Positions 9,000 through 18,956 of a DNA stretch of 64,000 nt are shown here, in pieces. The notes under the pieces were generated by a model that did no database searches, was not told where the DNA came from, and was given only the letters and a program-made list of their open reading frames with translations. The DNA comes from Aureobasidium sp. EXF-3400 (taxonomy: Eukaryota > Ascomycota > Dothideomycetes > Dothideales > Saccotheciaceae): the NCBI GenBank assembly GCA_024195585.1, contig SWBL01000288.1, positions 1 through 64,000 on the forward strand, written 5' to 3'. Made by a program: the position numbers and the translations under genes. Numbering within the stretch: position 1 is the first letter of the stretch; each line of letters starts with the position of its first letter.

Positions 9000-11900
9000 A
9001 TGGCTTTTGGAAGAAGCAGTCCGCCGCCCTCCCAATCCTCAGCCAAGAAACAACAATCTATTTCCAGCTTCTTCACACCCAAGCAATCTGCTGCGAAGAA
9101 GGCCACCGCACCTACGCCATCCACAACCAACAAGTCATCGATATCAAAGCCGCCTGACACCAACGACCATGCTGGACACGCATTGGTGAATAGCAGTCCG
9201 CCTAAGCTAAAACGCCCCTTCGAGGAGTACAGTGGTGAAGAGGAATACTTGCCGGATCCCAAAAGAACGCGTCAGAATGCCGAGCACCCAGAAAGCGAGG
9301 CACAGCCACATGAGATTGCAACTGCCAGTGTGCCTGCAACTGTTTCCGACCGGACAGCAAAGTACATTTTTTCAAGTTCTCAACCCGATCAACCTCTTCC
9401 TCACGGTCAAGACGACGAGGCTGCTCGCAGGCAGAAAGAGCGTTTGCACCGAGCTTTCGTAAAGAAACTTGGTAGACCTGACAGTCTTACAGACATTAGG
9501 CGCCGTAATCATTTCATTGACGAAGACCAAGCTGAAGGTGATGAGGATCTTGAAGAGGAAGACGAAGAGGTCCAAAAACCTGCAAAAGGTAGAAAGGGCC
9601 CTGCCGTTCGGAAGTCTACCAGCAAACTCACGCCCATGGAGAAGCAAGTCATCGATATCAAGAAGAGACACATGGACACTCTTCTGGCTGTTGAGGTTGG
9701 CTACAAGTTTCGTTTCTTCGGCGATGACGCTCGCGTCGCTGCAAAAGAACTGCAGATCATGTGTGTGCCTGGAAAAATGAGATTCGATGAACATCCTTCC
9801 GAAGCACATCTTGACAGATTTGCCGGAGCAAGTTTTCCCACCCATCGTTTGCATGTCCATGTCAAGCGTCTTGTCTCTGCCGGTCACAAGGTTGGCGTTG
9901 TACGGCAACTAGAAACAGCTGCTCTAAAGAAGGCTGGCGACAACCGCAACACTCCATTCGTTCGCAAGCTTACCAACTTGTATACCAAGGGTACATATAT
10001 TGATGATGTAGAAGGCCTAGACGGTCCCGTGGCTGCTCCAGCTGGTGGCGCTCCTGCAACTGGCCATCTTCTCTGTCTGACTGAGACCAACGCTGGGGGT
10101 TCAGGTACTGACGAAAAGGTGCGTCTTGGTATAGTCGCAGTTCAACCCACCACAGGCGATATAATCTATGACGACTTCTACGATGGCTTCATGCGAAGCG
10201 AGCTTGAAACTCGTCTGCTTCATATTGCACCCTGCGAATTTCTCATCGTTGGCTCTGTGTCCAAAGCGACGGAGAAGTTGGTCGAACATCTTTCTGGCAG
10301 CAGAACGAATGTCTTCGGAGATCGCGCACGTGTAGAGCGCACCGAAAAGTCAAAGACGTTTGCTGCTCAAGCATACACTCATATATCCGATTTCTACGCT
10401 GGCAAGATGCAGTCAGACGACGCGTCAGAAGAGAAGTCGGCTATGCTTGACAAGGTCCATCAACTGTCTGAACTTGTCACGATGTGTCTTTCGGCTATGA
10501 TCACTCATCTGACTGACTATGGTCTCGAGCATGTCTTTGACCTTACTAAAAACTTCCAATCTTTCAGCGCACGGTCTCATATGCTTCTCAACGGCAACAC
10601 TTTGTCGTCACTGGAGATCTATCAAAATCAGACGGACTACACTGAGAAGGGCAGCCTTTTCTTTATTCTGAACCGAACACAGACTCGTTTTGGTCAGCGT
10701 CTTCTTCGCAAGTGGGTGGGGCGCCCGCTGCTCGATCAGCAACAGCTGCAGATACGCATTGGTGCTGTGGAAGAGCTTCTCGACAGTGACCGTGCTATCC
10801 CTACTGACCGCATAAAAAATCTCCTCGCTCATATCAGAGGTGACTTGGAAAAGTCCTTGATCAGAATTTATTACAAAAAGTGCGCTCGCCCAGAACTTGT
10901 GTCTGTTCTTCAGACGTTACAGACTATCTCAAACGAATATGCACATGTCAAGTCTCCGGAAGATTCTGGTTTCAAGTCTCCGTCGCTTGCAGAAGCTATC
11001 GCATCATTACCGCTAATCTCAGAAGATGTCATCTCTTTCCTTGAGAGAATCGACCTTCAGGCAGCGAAAGACGACGACAAGTATTCGTTTTTCCGTGACC
11101 AGTACGAGACAGAAGAGATCACTGACCATAAAGTCGGGATCGCCTGCGTCGAGCATGATCTGGACGAACATCGTGCTCAGGCTGCAAAGACGCTTAACAA
11201 GCCAGGCAAAGTCAATTATGTGACAGTCTCCGGCATCGAATATCTGATTGAGATTGAGAACATCCATCTCAAAAGGGTGCCAGCTTCGTGGGCCAAGATC
11301 AGTGGAACCAAGAAAGTATCTCGTTTCCACACGCCGGAAGTCATCAAGTTTATCCGTGAGCGTGATCAACTCAAGGAGGCTCTTGCCAACGCGTGTGATG
11401 CGGCCTTCGCTGAACTGCTGTCCGAGATTGGTACCAAGTATCAGACCTTCCGCGATTGCATCCAGTCATTGGCGACTCTAGACTGTCTGCTCTCGCTAGC
11501 TGACATTGCAAGTCAACCCGGATACACAAAGCCTGAGTTCATCACCGACAGTGAAGAGGTTCGTATCGAGGTCAGAGAAGGCCGTCATCCGATGGTTGAA
11601 CAACTTCTTCTTGACTCGTATGTGCCGAACGACATTGAACTGTCTTCGAAAGAGAGAGCCCTTCTCATTACCGGTCCGAACATGGGCGGCAAGTCATCCT
11701 ATGTCAGATCGGTAGCCTTGATCAGCATCATGGCACAGATAGGAAGCTGGGTTCCTGCTTCGCAGGCAAGGCTGACTCCCCTGGATGCTGTCTTCACACG
11801 TATGGGTGCATTCGACAATATGCTCAAGGGCGAAAGTACTTTCATGGTGGAACTGTCCGAAACTTCAGACATCCTGAAGCAAGCTACGCCTCGATCTCTT

Positions 11901-12359
11901 ATCATATTGGACGAACTTGGCCGCGGCACAAGTACTCACGATGGTGTGGCAATTGCGCAAGCTGTCTTGGACTATGTCGTACGCGAGACCAAAGCGCTGA
12001 CCCTATTCATCACTCACTACCAGGCACTTTCGAAGATGGCTGAGCAATACGAAGCGCGCGAACTCCGTAACGTCCACATGCGCTTCACCGAAGAAGTCGC
12101 TGGTGATGATCATACGGATATCACTTTCCTGTACGAGGTTGGCGAAGGTGTCGCACATCGTAGCTATGGTTTGAACGTGGCAAGACTTGCTGGACTGCCA
12201 AAAAATGTGCTCGACATCGCAGCGATCAAAAGCACACAGATGGAAGAAGAAGCGAACAGAAGGAAGATAGCGCATTTGTCCAGACTGCTCTCTTCTACTC
12301 TCGAGGACGACCAATCGCCTAATGTCGAGTTGCTCTTGGCAGGCCTTGACATGATGTAA
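9000..12359 (+). CDS. MSH3: DNA mismatch repair protein Msh3
   Basis: 1119 residues in one exon. A PCNA-interacting box QQSISSFF sits at residues 18-25, as in Msh3 and Msh6 N-termini. The mispair-binding domain begins near residue 220 with the Msh3-type motif [19 protein letters not shown]. The connector, lever (MutS III) and clamp regions follow. The ATPase carries Walker [11 protein letters not shown] (about 891-900) and Walker [16 protein letters not shown] (about 968-982), and then a helix-turn-helix and dimerisation tail. Msh3 pairs with Msh2 (MutS-beta) to repair insertion-deletion loops in the nucleus. Choice over Msh6 rests on the FFGDDA motif and the absence of the Msh6 FxE motif and its long N-terminal region. 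Regulation probably overlaps CDC6 through the shared promoter. Confidence 0.95.
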   Translation: MAFGRSSPPPSQSSAKKQQSISSFFTPKQSAAKKATAPTPSTTNKSSISKPPDTNDHAGHALVNSSPPKLKRPFEEYSGEEEYLPDPKRTRQNAEHPESEAQPHEIATASVPATVSDRTAKYIFSSSQPDQPLPHGQDDEAARRQKERLHRAFVKKLGRPDSLTDIRRRNHFIDEDQAEGDEDLEEEDEEVQKPAKGRKGPAVRKSTSKLTPMEKQVIDIKKRHMDTLLAVEVGYKFRFFGDDARVAAKELQIMCVPGKMRFDEHPSEAHLDRFAGASFPTHRLHVHVKRLVSAGHKVGVVRQLETAALKKAGDNRNTPFVRKLTNLYTKGTYIDDVEGLDGPVAAPAGGAPATGHLLCLTETNAGGSGTDEKVRLGIVAVQPTTGDIIYDDFYDGFMRSELETRLLHIAPCEFLIVGSVSKATEKLVEHLSGSRTNVFGDRARVERTEKSKTFAAQAYTHISDFYAGKMQSDDASEEKSAMLDKVHQLSELVTMCLSAMITHLTDYGLEHVFDLTKNFQSFSARSHMLLNGNTLSSLEIYQNQTDYTEKGSLFFILNRTQTRFGQRLLRKWVGRPLLDQQQLQIRIGAVEELLDSDRAIPTDRIKNLLAHIRGDLEKSLIRIYYKKCARPELVSVLQTLQTISNEYAHVKSPEDSGFKSPSLAEAIASLPLISEDVISFLERIDLQAAKDDDKYSFFRDQYETEEITDHKVGIACVEHDLDEHRAQAAKTLNKPGKVNYVTVSGIEYLIEIENIHLKRVPASWAKISGTKKVSRFHTPEVIKFIRERDQLKEALANACDAAFAELLSEIGTKYQTFRDCIQSLATLDCLLSLADIASQPGYTKPEFITDSEEVRIEVREGRHPMVEQLLLDSYVPNDIELSSKERALLITGPNMGGKSSYVRSVALISIMAQIGSWVPASQARLTPLDAVFTRMGAFDNMLKGESTFMVELSETSDILKQATPRSLIILDELGRGTSTHDGVAIAQAVLDYVVRETKALTLFITHYQALSKMAEQYEARELRNVHMRFTEEVAGDDHTDITFLYEVGEGVAHRSYGLNVARLAGLPKNVLDIAAIKSTQMEEEANRRKIAHLSRLLSSTLEDDQSPNVELLLAGLDMM

Positions 12360-13287
12360 AGAGGGCCTGGAACCAATACCTGCCCGAGCGTCGTAAGCTC
12401 CGAACATTGCTGTCGCTCATACAAGAAAGCCTTTGCTACGGTGTGGTTCGTATATTCATGGCTATGCCCTCAAAGAATGATAGACCAGACGAGAACTGTC
12501 ATTCTCCATTCAGTATCATTGAGTCATATCAGCAATTAGACTTGTAAGCTCGGCCAGAATAATGCCATATCGACATCAGTAGGTCAAATTACTTTAGGCG
12601 TGTAGAGTTTGCGTGACACGGGTTGATACTGACGACAGTTTGACTGAACTGAAATTTCGCTAGACGCTAATTCCTCGGCGTAGAGATGGCCTCCTTGTCC
12701 CAGCGAACCAACAATTCGGATCGGAACAGCTGCGGCGGTCGTGCCTTCCATAGCAAAACCGTCTCATGTCGACCATGGCGGACAACGCAAGGCCGGAGCA
12801 CTCCGACGCGTAGCCTAAGTCATCAAGTCGCCATAGGAATCTCTAAAAACATAATTAACGCATATCCCGCCATGCCGCACAACACCTCATGCTTTGCTCA
12901 AGCTCACCTGCAATATCGTTCTATATCGGTATACAGTGACATGCGAGGTACGAGAAGGTAACATTGCTTTCTTCTTAGAGATTTGTTCCTGAAGTGTTGT
13001 TGAGATGACGGCTTTCAGCGGAAGACACTCTGTTTTTCAAACCGACTGTATCTTTATGGCTTGGCTTTGGTACATTTTGAGATCTTATGCGTTGACACAA
13101 AAAAAGAAAGCCGTGAGCGCGCATAGCCGGTATGATTCTTCAGCGATGAGTAACATCGCCATAGAAGATATATAACCTGTGCAATCTTCCTCTGCATTTT
13201 CTTCTCTTCACCACGAAAAAAGGTAACACAAGCTGATCAACACCTTTACACACAACAAAACATTACACTTTCCATCGACATTCCAAG
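12360..13287. other. Intergenic region MSH3 / large repeat protein, with TATA box at its right end
   Basis: 928 bp hold the MSH3 3' end and the promoter of the next gene. A frame of 91 codons at 12686-12961 has no recognisable product and I do not call it. A clear TATATAA lies at 13169-13175, followed by a CT-rich then A/C-rich leader (13190-13287) typical of highly expressed fungal promoters. Confidence 0.5.
13169..13175 (+). promoter_or_regulatory. TATA box for the 1147-residue protein gene
   Basis: TATATAA lies 113 bp before the ATG at 13288, followed by CT-rich sequence and an A/C-rich leader. The spacing suits a start of transcription near 13200-13210. Confidence 0.5.
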
Positions 13288-16200
13288 ATGGCACCACTAC
13301 CGCACCAACTCAACACAGCAATCACCGTCACTGGTGGTATGCTGGGAGCTCCTACTGTTTCTGTGCCACTTAACATGGCTGTGTCTACAGGATGGAACGA
13401 CCAACCGGTCGCTACCAGCTGGCACAATGACCTCCCAGTTTCAACACACTGGGTTGGTGCCATGTTTAGCCCTACTGCCGATCACCGTAGGGTTGTCTCT
13501 ATCTTGGTGGCTCGCACAGAGCCCGAGCCTTCCGAGTCCGATGTCGAATATGTGGACGAGTCTTCCGGCATCGACGCTGGCGATGAGACCAGTGCCGATG
13601 GGATCTCTATCGACAACGACAACAGCGATGACTGGCAGACTGTTGGTGATGATGTCGGTGACGAGACCACCGAGGAAACCAGTAACGAAGATGTTATTGA
13701 AGAAACTCTCGACAACAACGACGATGAATTGCAGACCGTTAACGACGGCAGCAATGACGAAACCACCGATGACATTGACTCTGAAGTTGTCGATGACGCT
13801 TCCGAGCCTGTCGAAAGGGTGGGTACAGAAGCCACGGCCGAAACCATTGCATCCGACCTGCAAGAAAAGTATCCCGACATGCCTACTTCCATCGACGACT
13901 GTATCGACACCGAAGATGAAATCGTCACTTACACCGACGACAACGGCAACGTCTCTGGCACTGTCAACTGCACAGCCCTGGCAAACATGGAAACTTGGTA
14001 CTTCTTGTCTTGCGATGATAAGTGTCGCAAGGATCTCAAGAAGACCATCCCTGCTGTTGTGGTTGAAAGTGGAATTGCTGGTGGGTTGTTGCCGACTATC
14101 TTGAACAATCGCGGATTGTTGAGCGGTAGTCCGGCTACTCAAACTGCTGTTGTTGAGTGGCTTACTACTCAGCTGCAGCAAGTTCGTAACCGTCTTTCTG
14201 CTGATTGGTTTAACTGGAGTTCTGTGAGACGCTCTATCAAGGAGCTCTTGCACCACCCACCAGTGGATACTCCATTTGAGGACTATCCATTCGAACTCGA
14301 TCCATTTGAGGATCCAATTGGGAGCGATCCATTTGGAAGCGATCCATATGACAGCGACCCATCTGAAAGCGAACCATATGAGGGCGATCCACCAGCGGAC
14401 ACTCCTCATGAGTATGAGGATCCATTCGACACTGATCCACTTCGAAATGCCGAAATTGACGTTCAGGAAGCCAAAGCTGAACTCGAGAATCTCAAACGCG
14501 GGGGGAACGAAGACGAAATCAGAGCAGCCGAAGAACGTCTCGCCGAAAAAGAAGAGGTGTTGAGAAGAGCTCAAGAGAAATATCCAACAGAAGCACCCAA
14601 TGAGAATGTTGTGCCAGAGGATCCAATCCAGCCACCTGCATCCATCGAAGAGGAAACCGCCGCTGCAACACGAGAGCTCCAAAACGCCCTCGAAGAAGTC
14701 CGCAGAACATACAAGGACTATCAAGAGGTCAAGAATGACCCTTCCAGCTCAAATGCAGACCGATGGCTTCGCAGAGAGGATTGGCTCGAAGCCAGGAAAG
14801 AGTTAAAAGCGGTTAGAAAACATATCCGCGATGCTCGTCTTCCTGTTGATGATCCTAGCGCCGCCGACCCAAACGTTGCTGATGCTGACGCTGTTCAACC
14901 TGCCAAACCCATCGACCAAGAGGAGGTCGCAAAGGCTCAAGAGAAAGTCGACGAACTCAAAGAACTCAGCGACAAAGATGCCCAAAAAGTCGAAACACTA
15001 GACGAGGATATCCAGAACATGCTTGACAATCCACCCGAGGCCGAGGCATCAGCAGAGGCCGTCGAAACATACGAAGAAGGCCTTAACAATCTGCAAAACT
15101 TGAAGCAATCGACATTGGAACATATGGCAAAGCTCAAGAAGGAGTTGAGAATTGCGGATAGAGCTCTCAAGAAGGCAAAGGGTGAACTCAAGGTACAGTT
15201 TCCAGATGACCCTGTCGCTGGCGAGCAGCCCAATCCATATGACACTGTCAATGGCGAGCCGTCCAAACCAGATGACACTGTCGAGTCGTCAGAACCAGAT
15301 GACACTATCACCGAGGATGACTACTATAACGGGTTGGATGGTGCTGATGACCCTACTGATGACAATCAGACCCCTGATGACGATTGGAAGGACGTCGACG
15401 AGACGGTTGATAGTGACGAGCCGACTCAGGTTGATGAGCCCACGGCACCAGGGTCTACAGAGGCCGAGGACCCCAGCGAGGTAGACGAACCTACTGAGGT
15501 CGATGCACCTACCGAAGACGACGAGGATCCCAAGAGCGATGGATCTTCTGATGGAGACGGGGGCGTTGAAGTCGACGTACCTGCCCCAGGTGGCGAGCCT
15601 TTTGTCCCTCCTGAGGTGGTGCCTCCTCCGCCACCACCTGTACCTGTGGTCTCTATCCCTGGCTTCGGAGATGTGCCTGCACCAACCAAGGTTCTTCAAT
15701 GGGCAGCTGGAGGTCTCAAAGACGCTGTTAAAGAGCTCTGGGATCTGAGGCACAGTAAGAAGAAGGACCACAAAGCCATCGAGAAGCAGGAGAAGAAGGT
15801 CGAGGAAAAGAAGAAGAAGCTGAAGGAGGAGCAAGAAAAAGAAGCCAAGAGACAGGAGAAGAAGAAGCAAGAAAAGGAGGAGAAGGAACACGAGAAGAAG
15901 AAGCATGACAAGGAGCAAAAAGAAAAAGAGGAAAAACAGGCTGCAGAGGACAAGAAGAAGTCCAAAACATCGACAACCGCCAAACACTCAGCCACCTCTA
16001 CAACCACAACTTCTTCATCGACAACAAAGACCACTTCTACCTCGACAACATCGACCAAAGCACCAGAACCTACCGTCCACCACAAGCAACACGACGCCGA
16101 AATAACCTTCCACGGCAAGCACTCACACAAATTCGAACTCTACGGCAAAGACTGGGCACGCGGAAAACATGATGCCGAGAAACTGCGCTCCAACATGGAG

Positions 16201-16731
16201 TCTTGCGGCATGGAGATCAAAGACTGGGAGTTCTCGTACGCAGAAGACAAACCAGAGATCAAGACTTCAGATTGGAGTTTCTACGCCAAAGGAGAACTTC
16301 TTCGCAAGACTGCTGCCGATGTGAGATGTCTGAACAAAGTCATCAAAGAAGCCAACGGACCCGCAAACCTCATCAGCGAGACCGATGGCGTCGACAAGGC
16401 AGACGATTCCGACAAGGCAGCAGGCAACACCGACAACGCAGAAGTATCAGCTCAAATCACATTCACCGACAAGCACTTCACCTTCTACGGCAGAGGCTTT
16501 GCAAAAGACAAAGACTCTGGCCAACAGCTAAAGGAGAAGATGGAAAAGTGCTCCAAGGTCAAGGATTGGAAGTTTTACACGCAGAAAAAGGATCACGACA
16601 TGCAGCTCAAGAAACAAGGTTGGGACTTTTACGCTGAGGGTGAGGTTAAGAAGATCAAGAGAAAGTGTCTCAACGAGGTTATTCAAGGTATGGGTGGGCC
16701 CATGGAGGCTATTGCGGAAGATGCTGTTTAA
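13288..16731 (+). CDS. Large acidic/low-complexity protein with tandemly duplicated C-terminal domain; function unknown
   Basis: 1147 residues. I do not recognise an overall family. Visible parts in order: an uncharged N-terminus with no clear signal peptide; an acidic D/E/T-rich stretch (about 80-185); a compact segment (about 185-310) with four Cys (DDCIDT, VNCTA, SCDDKC); a run of degenerate DPFxx/DPYxx pentapeptides (about 328-385); coiled-coil-forming Lys/Glu segments (about 390-640); acidic DEPT-rich linkers; a Pro patch (PPEVVPPPPPPVP); a very long K/E helix (about 823-893); a Thr/Ser tract; and two copies of a 92-95 residue domain at about 937-1028 and 1051-1143. Both copies share ITF..KH, YG, ME.C, KDW.F, W.FYA.GE, CLN.VI and GP, with two Cys each. 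A structural or wall/envelope role is possible but unproven. A 54 nt in-frame intron candidate (13337-13390) would remove 18 residues. Confidence 0.75.
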   Translation: MAPLPHQLNTAITVTGGMLGAPTVSVPLNMAVSTGWNDQPVATSWHNDLPVSTHWVGAMFSPTADHRRVVSILVARTEPEPSESDVEYVDESSGIDAGDETSADGISIDNDNSDDWQTVGDDVGDETTEETSNEDVIEETLDNNDDELQTVNDGSNDETTDDIDSEVVDDASEPVERVGTEATAETIASDLQEKYPDMPTSIDDCIDTEDEIVTYTDDNGNVSGTVNCTALANMETWYFLSCDDKCRKDLKKTIPAVVVESGIAGGLLPTILNNRGLLSGSPATQTAVVEWLTTQLQQVRNRLSADWFNWSSVRRSIKELLHHPPVDTPFEDYPFELDPFEDPIGSDPFGSDPYDSDPSESEPYEGDPPADTPHEYEDPFDTDPLRNAEIDVQEAKAELENLKRGGNEDEIRAAEERLAEKEEVLRRAQEKYPTEAPNENVVPEDPIQPPASIEEETAAATRELQNALEEVRRTYKDYQEVKNDPSSSNADRWLRREDWLEARKELKAVRKHIRDARLPVDDPSAADPNVADADAVQPAKPIDQEEVAKAQEKVDELKELSDKDAQKVETLDEDIQNMLDNPPEAEASAEAVETYEEGLNNLQNLKQSTLEHMAKLKKELRIADRALKKAKGELKVQFPDDPVAGEQPNPYDTVNGEPSKPDDTVESSEPDDTITEDDYYNGLDGADDPTDDNQTPDDDWKDVDETVDSDEPTQVDEPTAPGSTEAEDPSEVDEPTEVDAPTEDDEDPKSDGSSDGDGGVEVDVPAPGGEPFVPPEVVPPPPPPVPVVSIPGFGDVPAPTKVLQWAAGGLKDAVKELWDLRHSKKKDHKAIEKQEKKVEEKKKKLKEEQEKEAKRQEKKKQEKEEKEHEKKKHDKEQKEKEEKQAAEDKKKSKTSTTAKHSATSTTTTSSSTTKTTSTSTTSTKAPEPTVHHKQHDAEITFHGKHSHKFELYGKDWARGKHDAEKLRSNMESCGMEIKDWEFSYAEDKPEIKTSDWSFYAKGELLRKTAADVRCLNKVIKEANGPANLISETDGVDKADDSDKAAGNTDNAEVSAQITFTDKHFTFYGRGFAKDKDSGQQLKEKMEKCSKVKDWKFYTQKKDHDMQLKKQGWDFYAEGEVKKIKRKCLNEVIQGMGGPMEAIAEDAV
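14272..14440 (+). repeat. Degenerate pentapeptide-coding repeat (DPFxx / DPYxx)
   Basis: Inside the 1147-residue gene, the unit GATCCATTTG/GATCCATATG recurs at roughly 15 bp spacing, coding for repeats such as DPFED, DPFGS, DPYDS and EPYEG. The units have diverged, so this is an old intragenic expansion and not a fresh microsatellite. Confidence 0.7.
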
Positions 16732-17304
16732 GTTTGGGGTTGTCTGAGTTTGAAGGTGGGAGGATGTGGAGAGACTTTTTGGATGGAGAGATCGTGTTTT
16801 GGAGCTGCTTGGGGGCGAACTGTGAACAGGTCGGCTTTTCTGTATCTTCGCATAACAGTGCTTTTCTTGAAAGTAGAGATATGGAATAACAGATTGCACA
16901 AATACACGCGATTTGACCAACCCGTGGAAATGCAGCATCGATGAAAGTGATTCGTATGAAATGATAGTATTGACTTGGTGGTGTGAGCAGCTGGATACGG
17001 CTTTCAAACCATATTAAAATGAACTTGGTGGGACGCAAAGAAAGTGCCTCAGAAACTCAGGAAAACTAGTGGTGAACTCTGGACACATCTCACGACCACA
17101 GAACGTCAACCCCTCTTGCACGACCTATATACTGAACATCTTTGTGTCGAACCTCTCTTTTTTTCCTCACTCTCTGCCCTTATCATCCCAAACCAAAGCA
17201 TTTCAAAGTACGTACAGTACTCCCAATCAAACACCTCCTTCAACAAGCACTAACAACCATCACTCCCAGCCTTCCCAAACACTTACCACCAATCATCAAC
17301 CAAC
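16732..17304. other. Intergenic region before the small secreted protein
   Basis: 573 bp holding the 3' end of the large gene and the promoter of the next one. CTATATACTG near 17125-17134 may serve as a TATA element, followed by a CT-rich leader from about 17155. No coding sequence is supported. Confidence 0.45.
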
Positions 17305-17661
17305 ATGGCACCAGTTTCGCACTTTGCCCTTGCAGCTCTCGCTATCACATCTGTAGCAGCAGCACCCCTTCCAACACCACCCAACTCTGCTGCCACACTC
17401 CAGCCCCGGGGCTTTATCGAAGAGCTCATCGAGGAAACGAACTTTTTCGGCAAGTATGTCAACGACAAAACCAAGGTCAAGCCCAAGACTATGTTGGAGA
17501 ATGCTCTTAAGGTGGAGAAGCAGCTCGAGGGTGGAAAAAACAAGAGAGATGAGGACACTGATGGTGAAGACACTTTGCCTATTTGCAACTATCGTTTTGC
17601 GGAGCCATACTTTCACAAGTGCAGACTAGGTGTGGGAGAAGGTCATCAAGGAGGAAACTAG
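17305..17661 (+). CDS. Small secreted protein with propeptide-like Lys-Arg site; function unknown
   Basis: 118 residues. The N-terminus MAPVSHFALAALAITSVAAAP is a clear signal peptide with likely cleavage after AAA (about residue 19-20). The mature part is mostly polar and helical (FIEELIEETNFFGKYVNDK) with a dibasic KR followed by DEDTDGED, a likely Kex2 cleavage site near residue 81. Only two Cys remain, in ICNY and KCRL near the C-terminus. It therefore does not have the many-cysteine pattern of classical effectors or hydrophobins. It lies downstream of the large low-complexity gene on the same strand. I cannot assign a function; secretion is the only firm inference. Confidence 0.65.
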   Translation: MAPVSHFALAALAITSVAAAPLPTPPNSAATLQPRGFIEELIEETNFFGKYVNDKTKVKPKTMLENALKVEKQLEGGKNKRDEDTDGEDTLPICNYRFAEPYFHKCRLGVGEGHQGGN

Positions 17662-18110
17662 AGCTACGCAGAGACGATTGAGTTGTGTTGGTTGTTGCGA
17701 ATCGCTGAGATTTGGGAAGTTGTTTGTAGTACAGATTTGACTAGGCTATGAACACTCCGGTATTCGTTAGTGGCAGAAGACTTGAAATGTCCGGCAGAGC
17801 CAGCCTCTGGCAGAGATTGCGCGTGGTGTGCTGTGTTGCGATCCCACTTGTTGAATGTAGTAGAAGTTCTGTCAACTTCATGCAAACTAATCAGAGCTTG
17901 CACACAAATGTTGTCGCAGACACTTCTGGCACAGTTTGGCAGGAGTCGATATCATGACACCAACATTACTTTGTGACTTGCAAAAGGGTTCAAGGTCACG
18001 TGCTTCACAAGGAGGCTTTGATATGGCCACAATACAGGTCTTCCAAGGCTTCGAGCCTCCGATTGACTGACTTGATTGGTTCGTAGGCTCTGTTCCTATT
18101 CCTGGCTCTT
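17662..18110. other. Convergent intergenic region, small secreted protein / ILM1
   Basis: 449 bp between convergent genes. Frames of 60-80 codons are present on both strands but overlap each other and match nothing known. No gene is supported. Confidence 0.45.
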
Positions 18111-18712
18111 TTACATTCTGAACTTCTTTTCCTCCTCCTCACGAAGCTGAGCGGTTGCCTCACGGACCATCCACTCGCGTCTATCTTCCTTCATGGCGAC
18201 AAAGACCCAGAACCAATGAAGCGTTTCCAAGAACATGAAGGTGAAAACGAACGAGTTCTTGACGAGGTCGAGAGGGTTCGAGTCGCCCTTGAGAGCTCGG
18301 AGAGTCGAAGTGGTGGTGTCGTCACCTCTGGTAAGATAGATGAAACCGGTGCCGGCAAACAGCATAAAGAGACGGAAAGGCAGAACGTTGGACCAGTATT
18401 CGAGGCATGAACGTTCGGGAAGGCTGGCTGCGATCAAATCGCTCACACCAAGGAAGGCCATGAAGATGGAGGCGAGAGCGGTGATTTCTGTAGGCTTGCT
18501 GAAAGCGGAAGTTGCAGGCTATGTGTCTTGTCAGCTAGAAGTGGTGGCAGCTGGAGATTAGGACGGCTTACCACTTGCATCGACTCGCCCAGAATGACAA
18601 CAATGTTCTGCTCGGCCAGGACCTGGGGCCTGTAGAGGAGGAGGTATGCCGCTGTGATGTGCGCCAGCGACACACTCTTGATGAGCGTGTATGACGAAAT
18701 CCTGAAGCCCAT
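18111..18712 (-). CDS. ILM1: ILM1 family protein (increased loss of mitochondrial DNA 1)
   Basis: Two exons, 18572-18712 and 18111-18518, with a 53 nt intron (branch CTGAC, acceptor ATAG), give 182 residues. The ILM1 layout is visible: an N-terminal helix, the hydrophobic HITAAYLLLYRPQVLAEQNIVVILGESMQ segment (the ESM motif is split from PATSAFSKP by the intron), a second hydrophobic segment AFLGVSDLIAASLP, a third at VLPFRLFMLFAGTGFIYL and a fourth at VFTFMFLETLHWFWVFVAM. A charged tail ends in EEEEKKFRM. In yeast, loss of ILM1 raises mitochondrial DNA loss and the protein localises to ER membranes; its exact activity is not known. It diverges from the dipeptidase gene. Confidence 0.85.
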
Positions 18713-18956
18713 CTTGATTTGTATTTTCAGAATTGCTTGCTGGTGAACTTGTGTCGAGATGTTGAGTTCGAGGGGCTCTCAGATTATTGTTCCTCCATGG
18801 ACGCATCCGAACTAATCCCGGCATGATGACGTTGCCCGTTCTGCCAGGGTCGCTTTCCTATCGCGGCAGGCGGTGACCTATGGCGCGCTAAATCGCTATC
18901 TATCCTTACCCATCTGCCTCTTGATCATAATCATCCTTTGTCCACATACACCTAAG

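Noticed and set aside
13441..14724. 427-codon minus-strand open frame
   Set aside because: Antisense shadow of the 1147-residue protein gene; composition (Trp/Ile/Arg runs) reflects the reverse complement of the acidic repeats.
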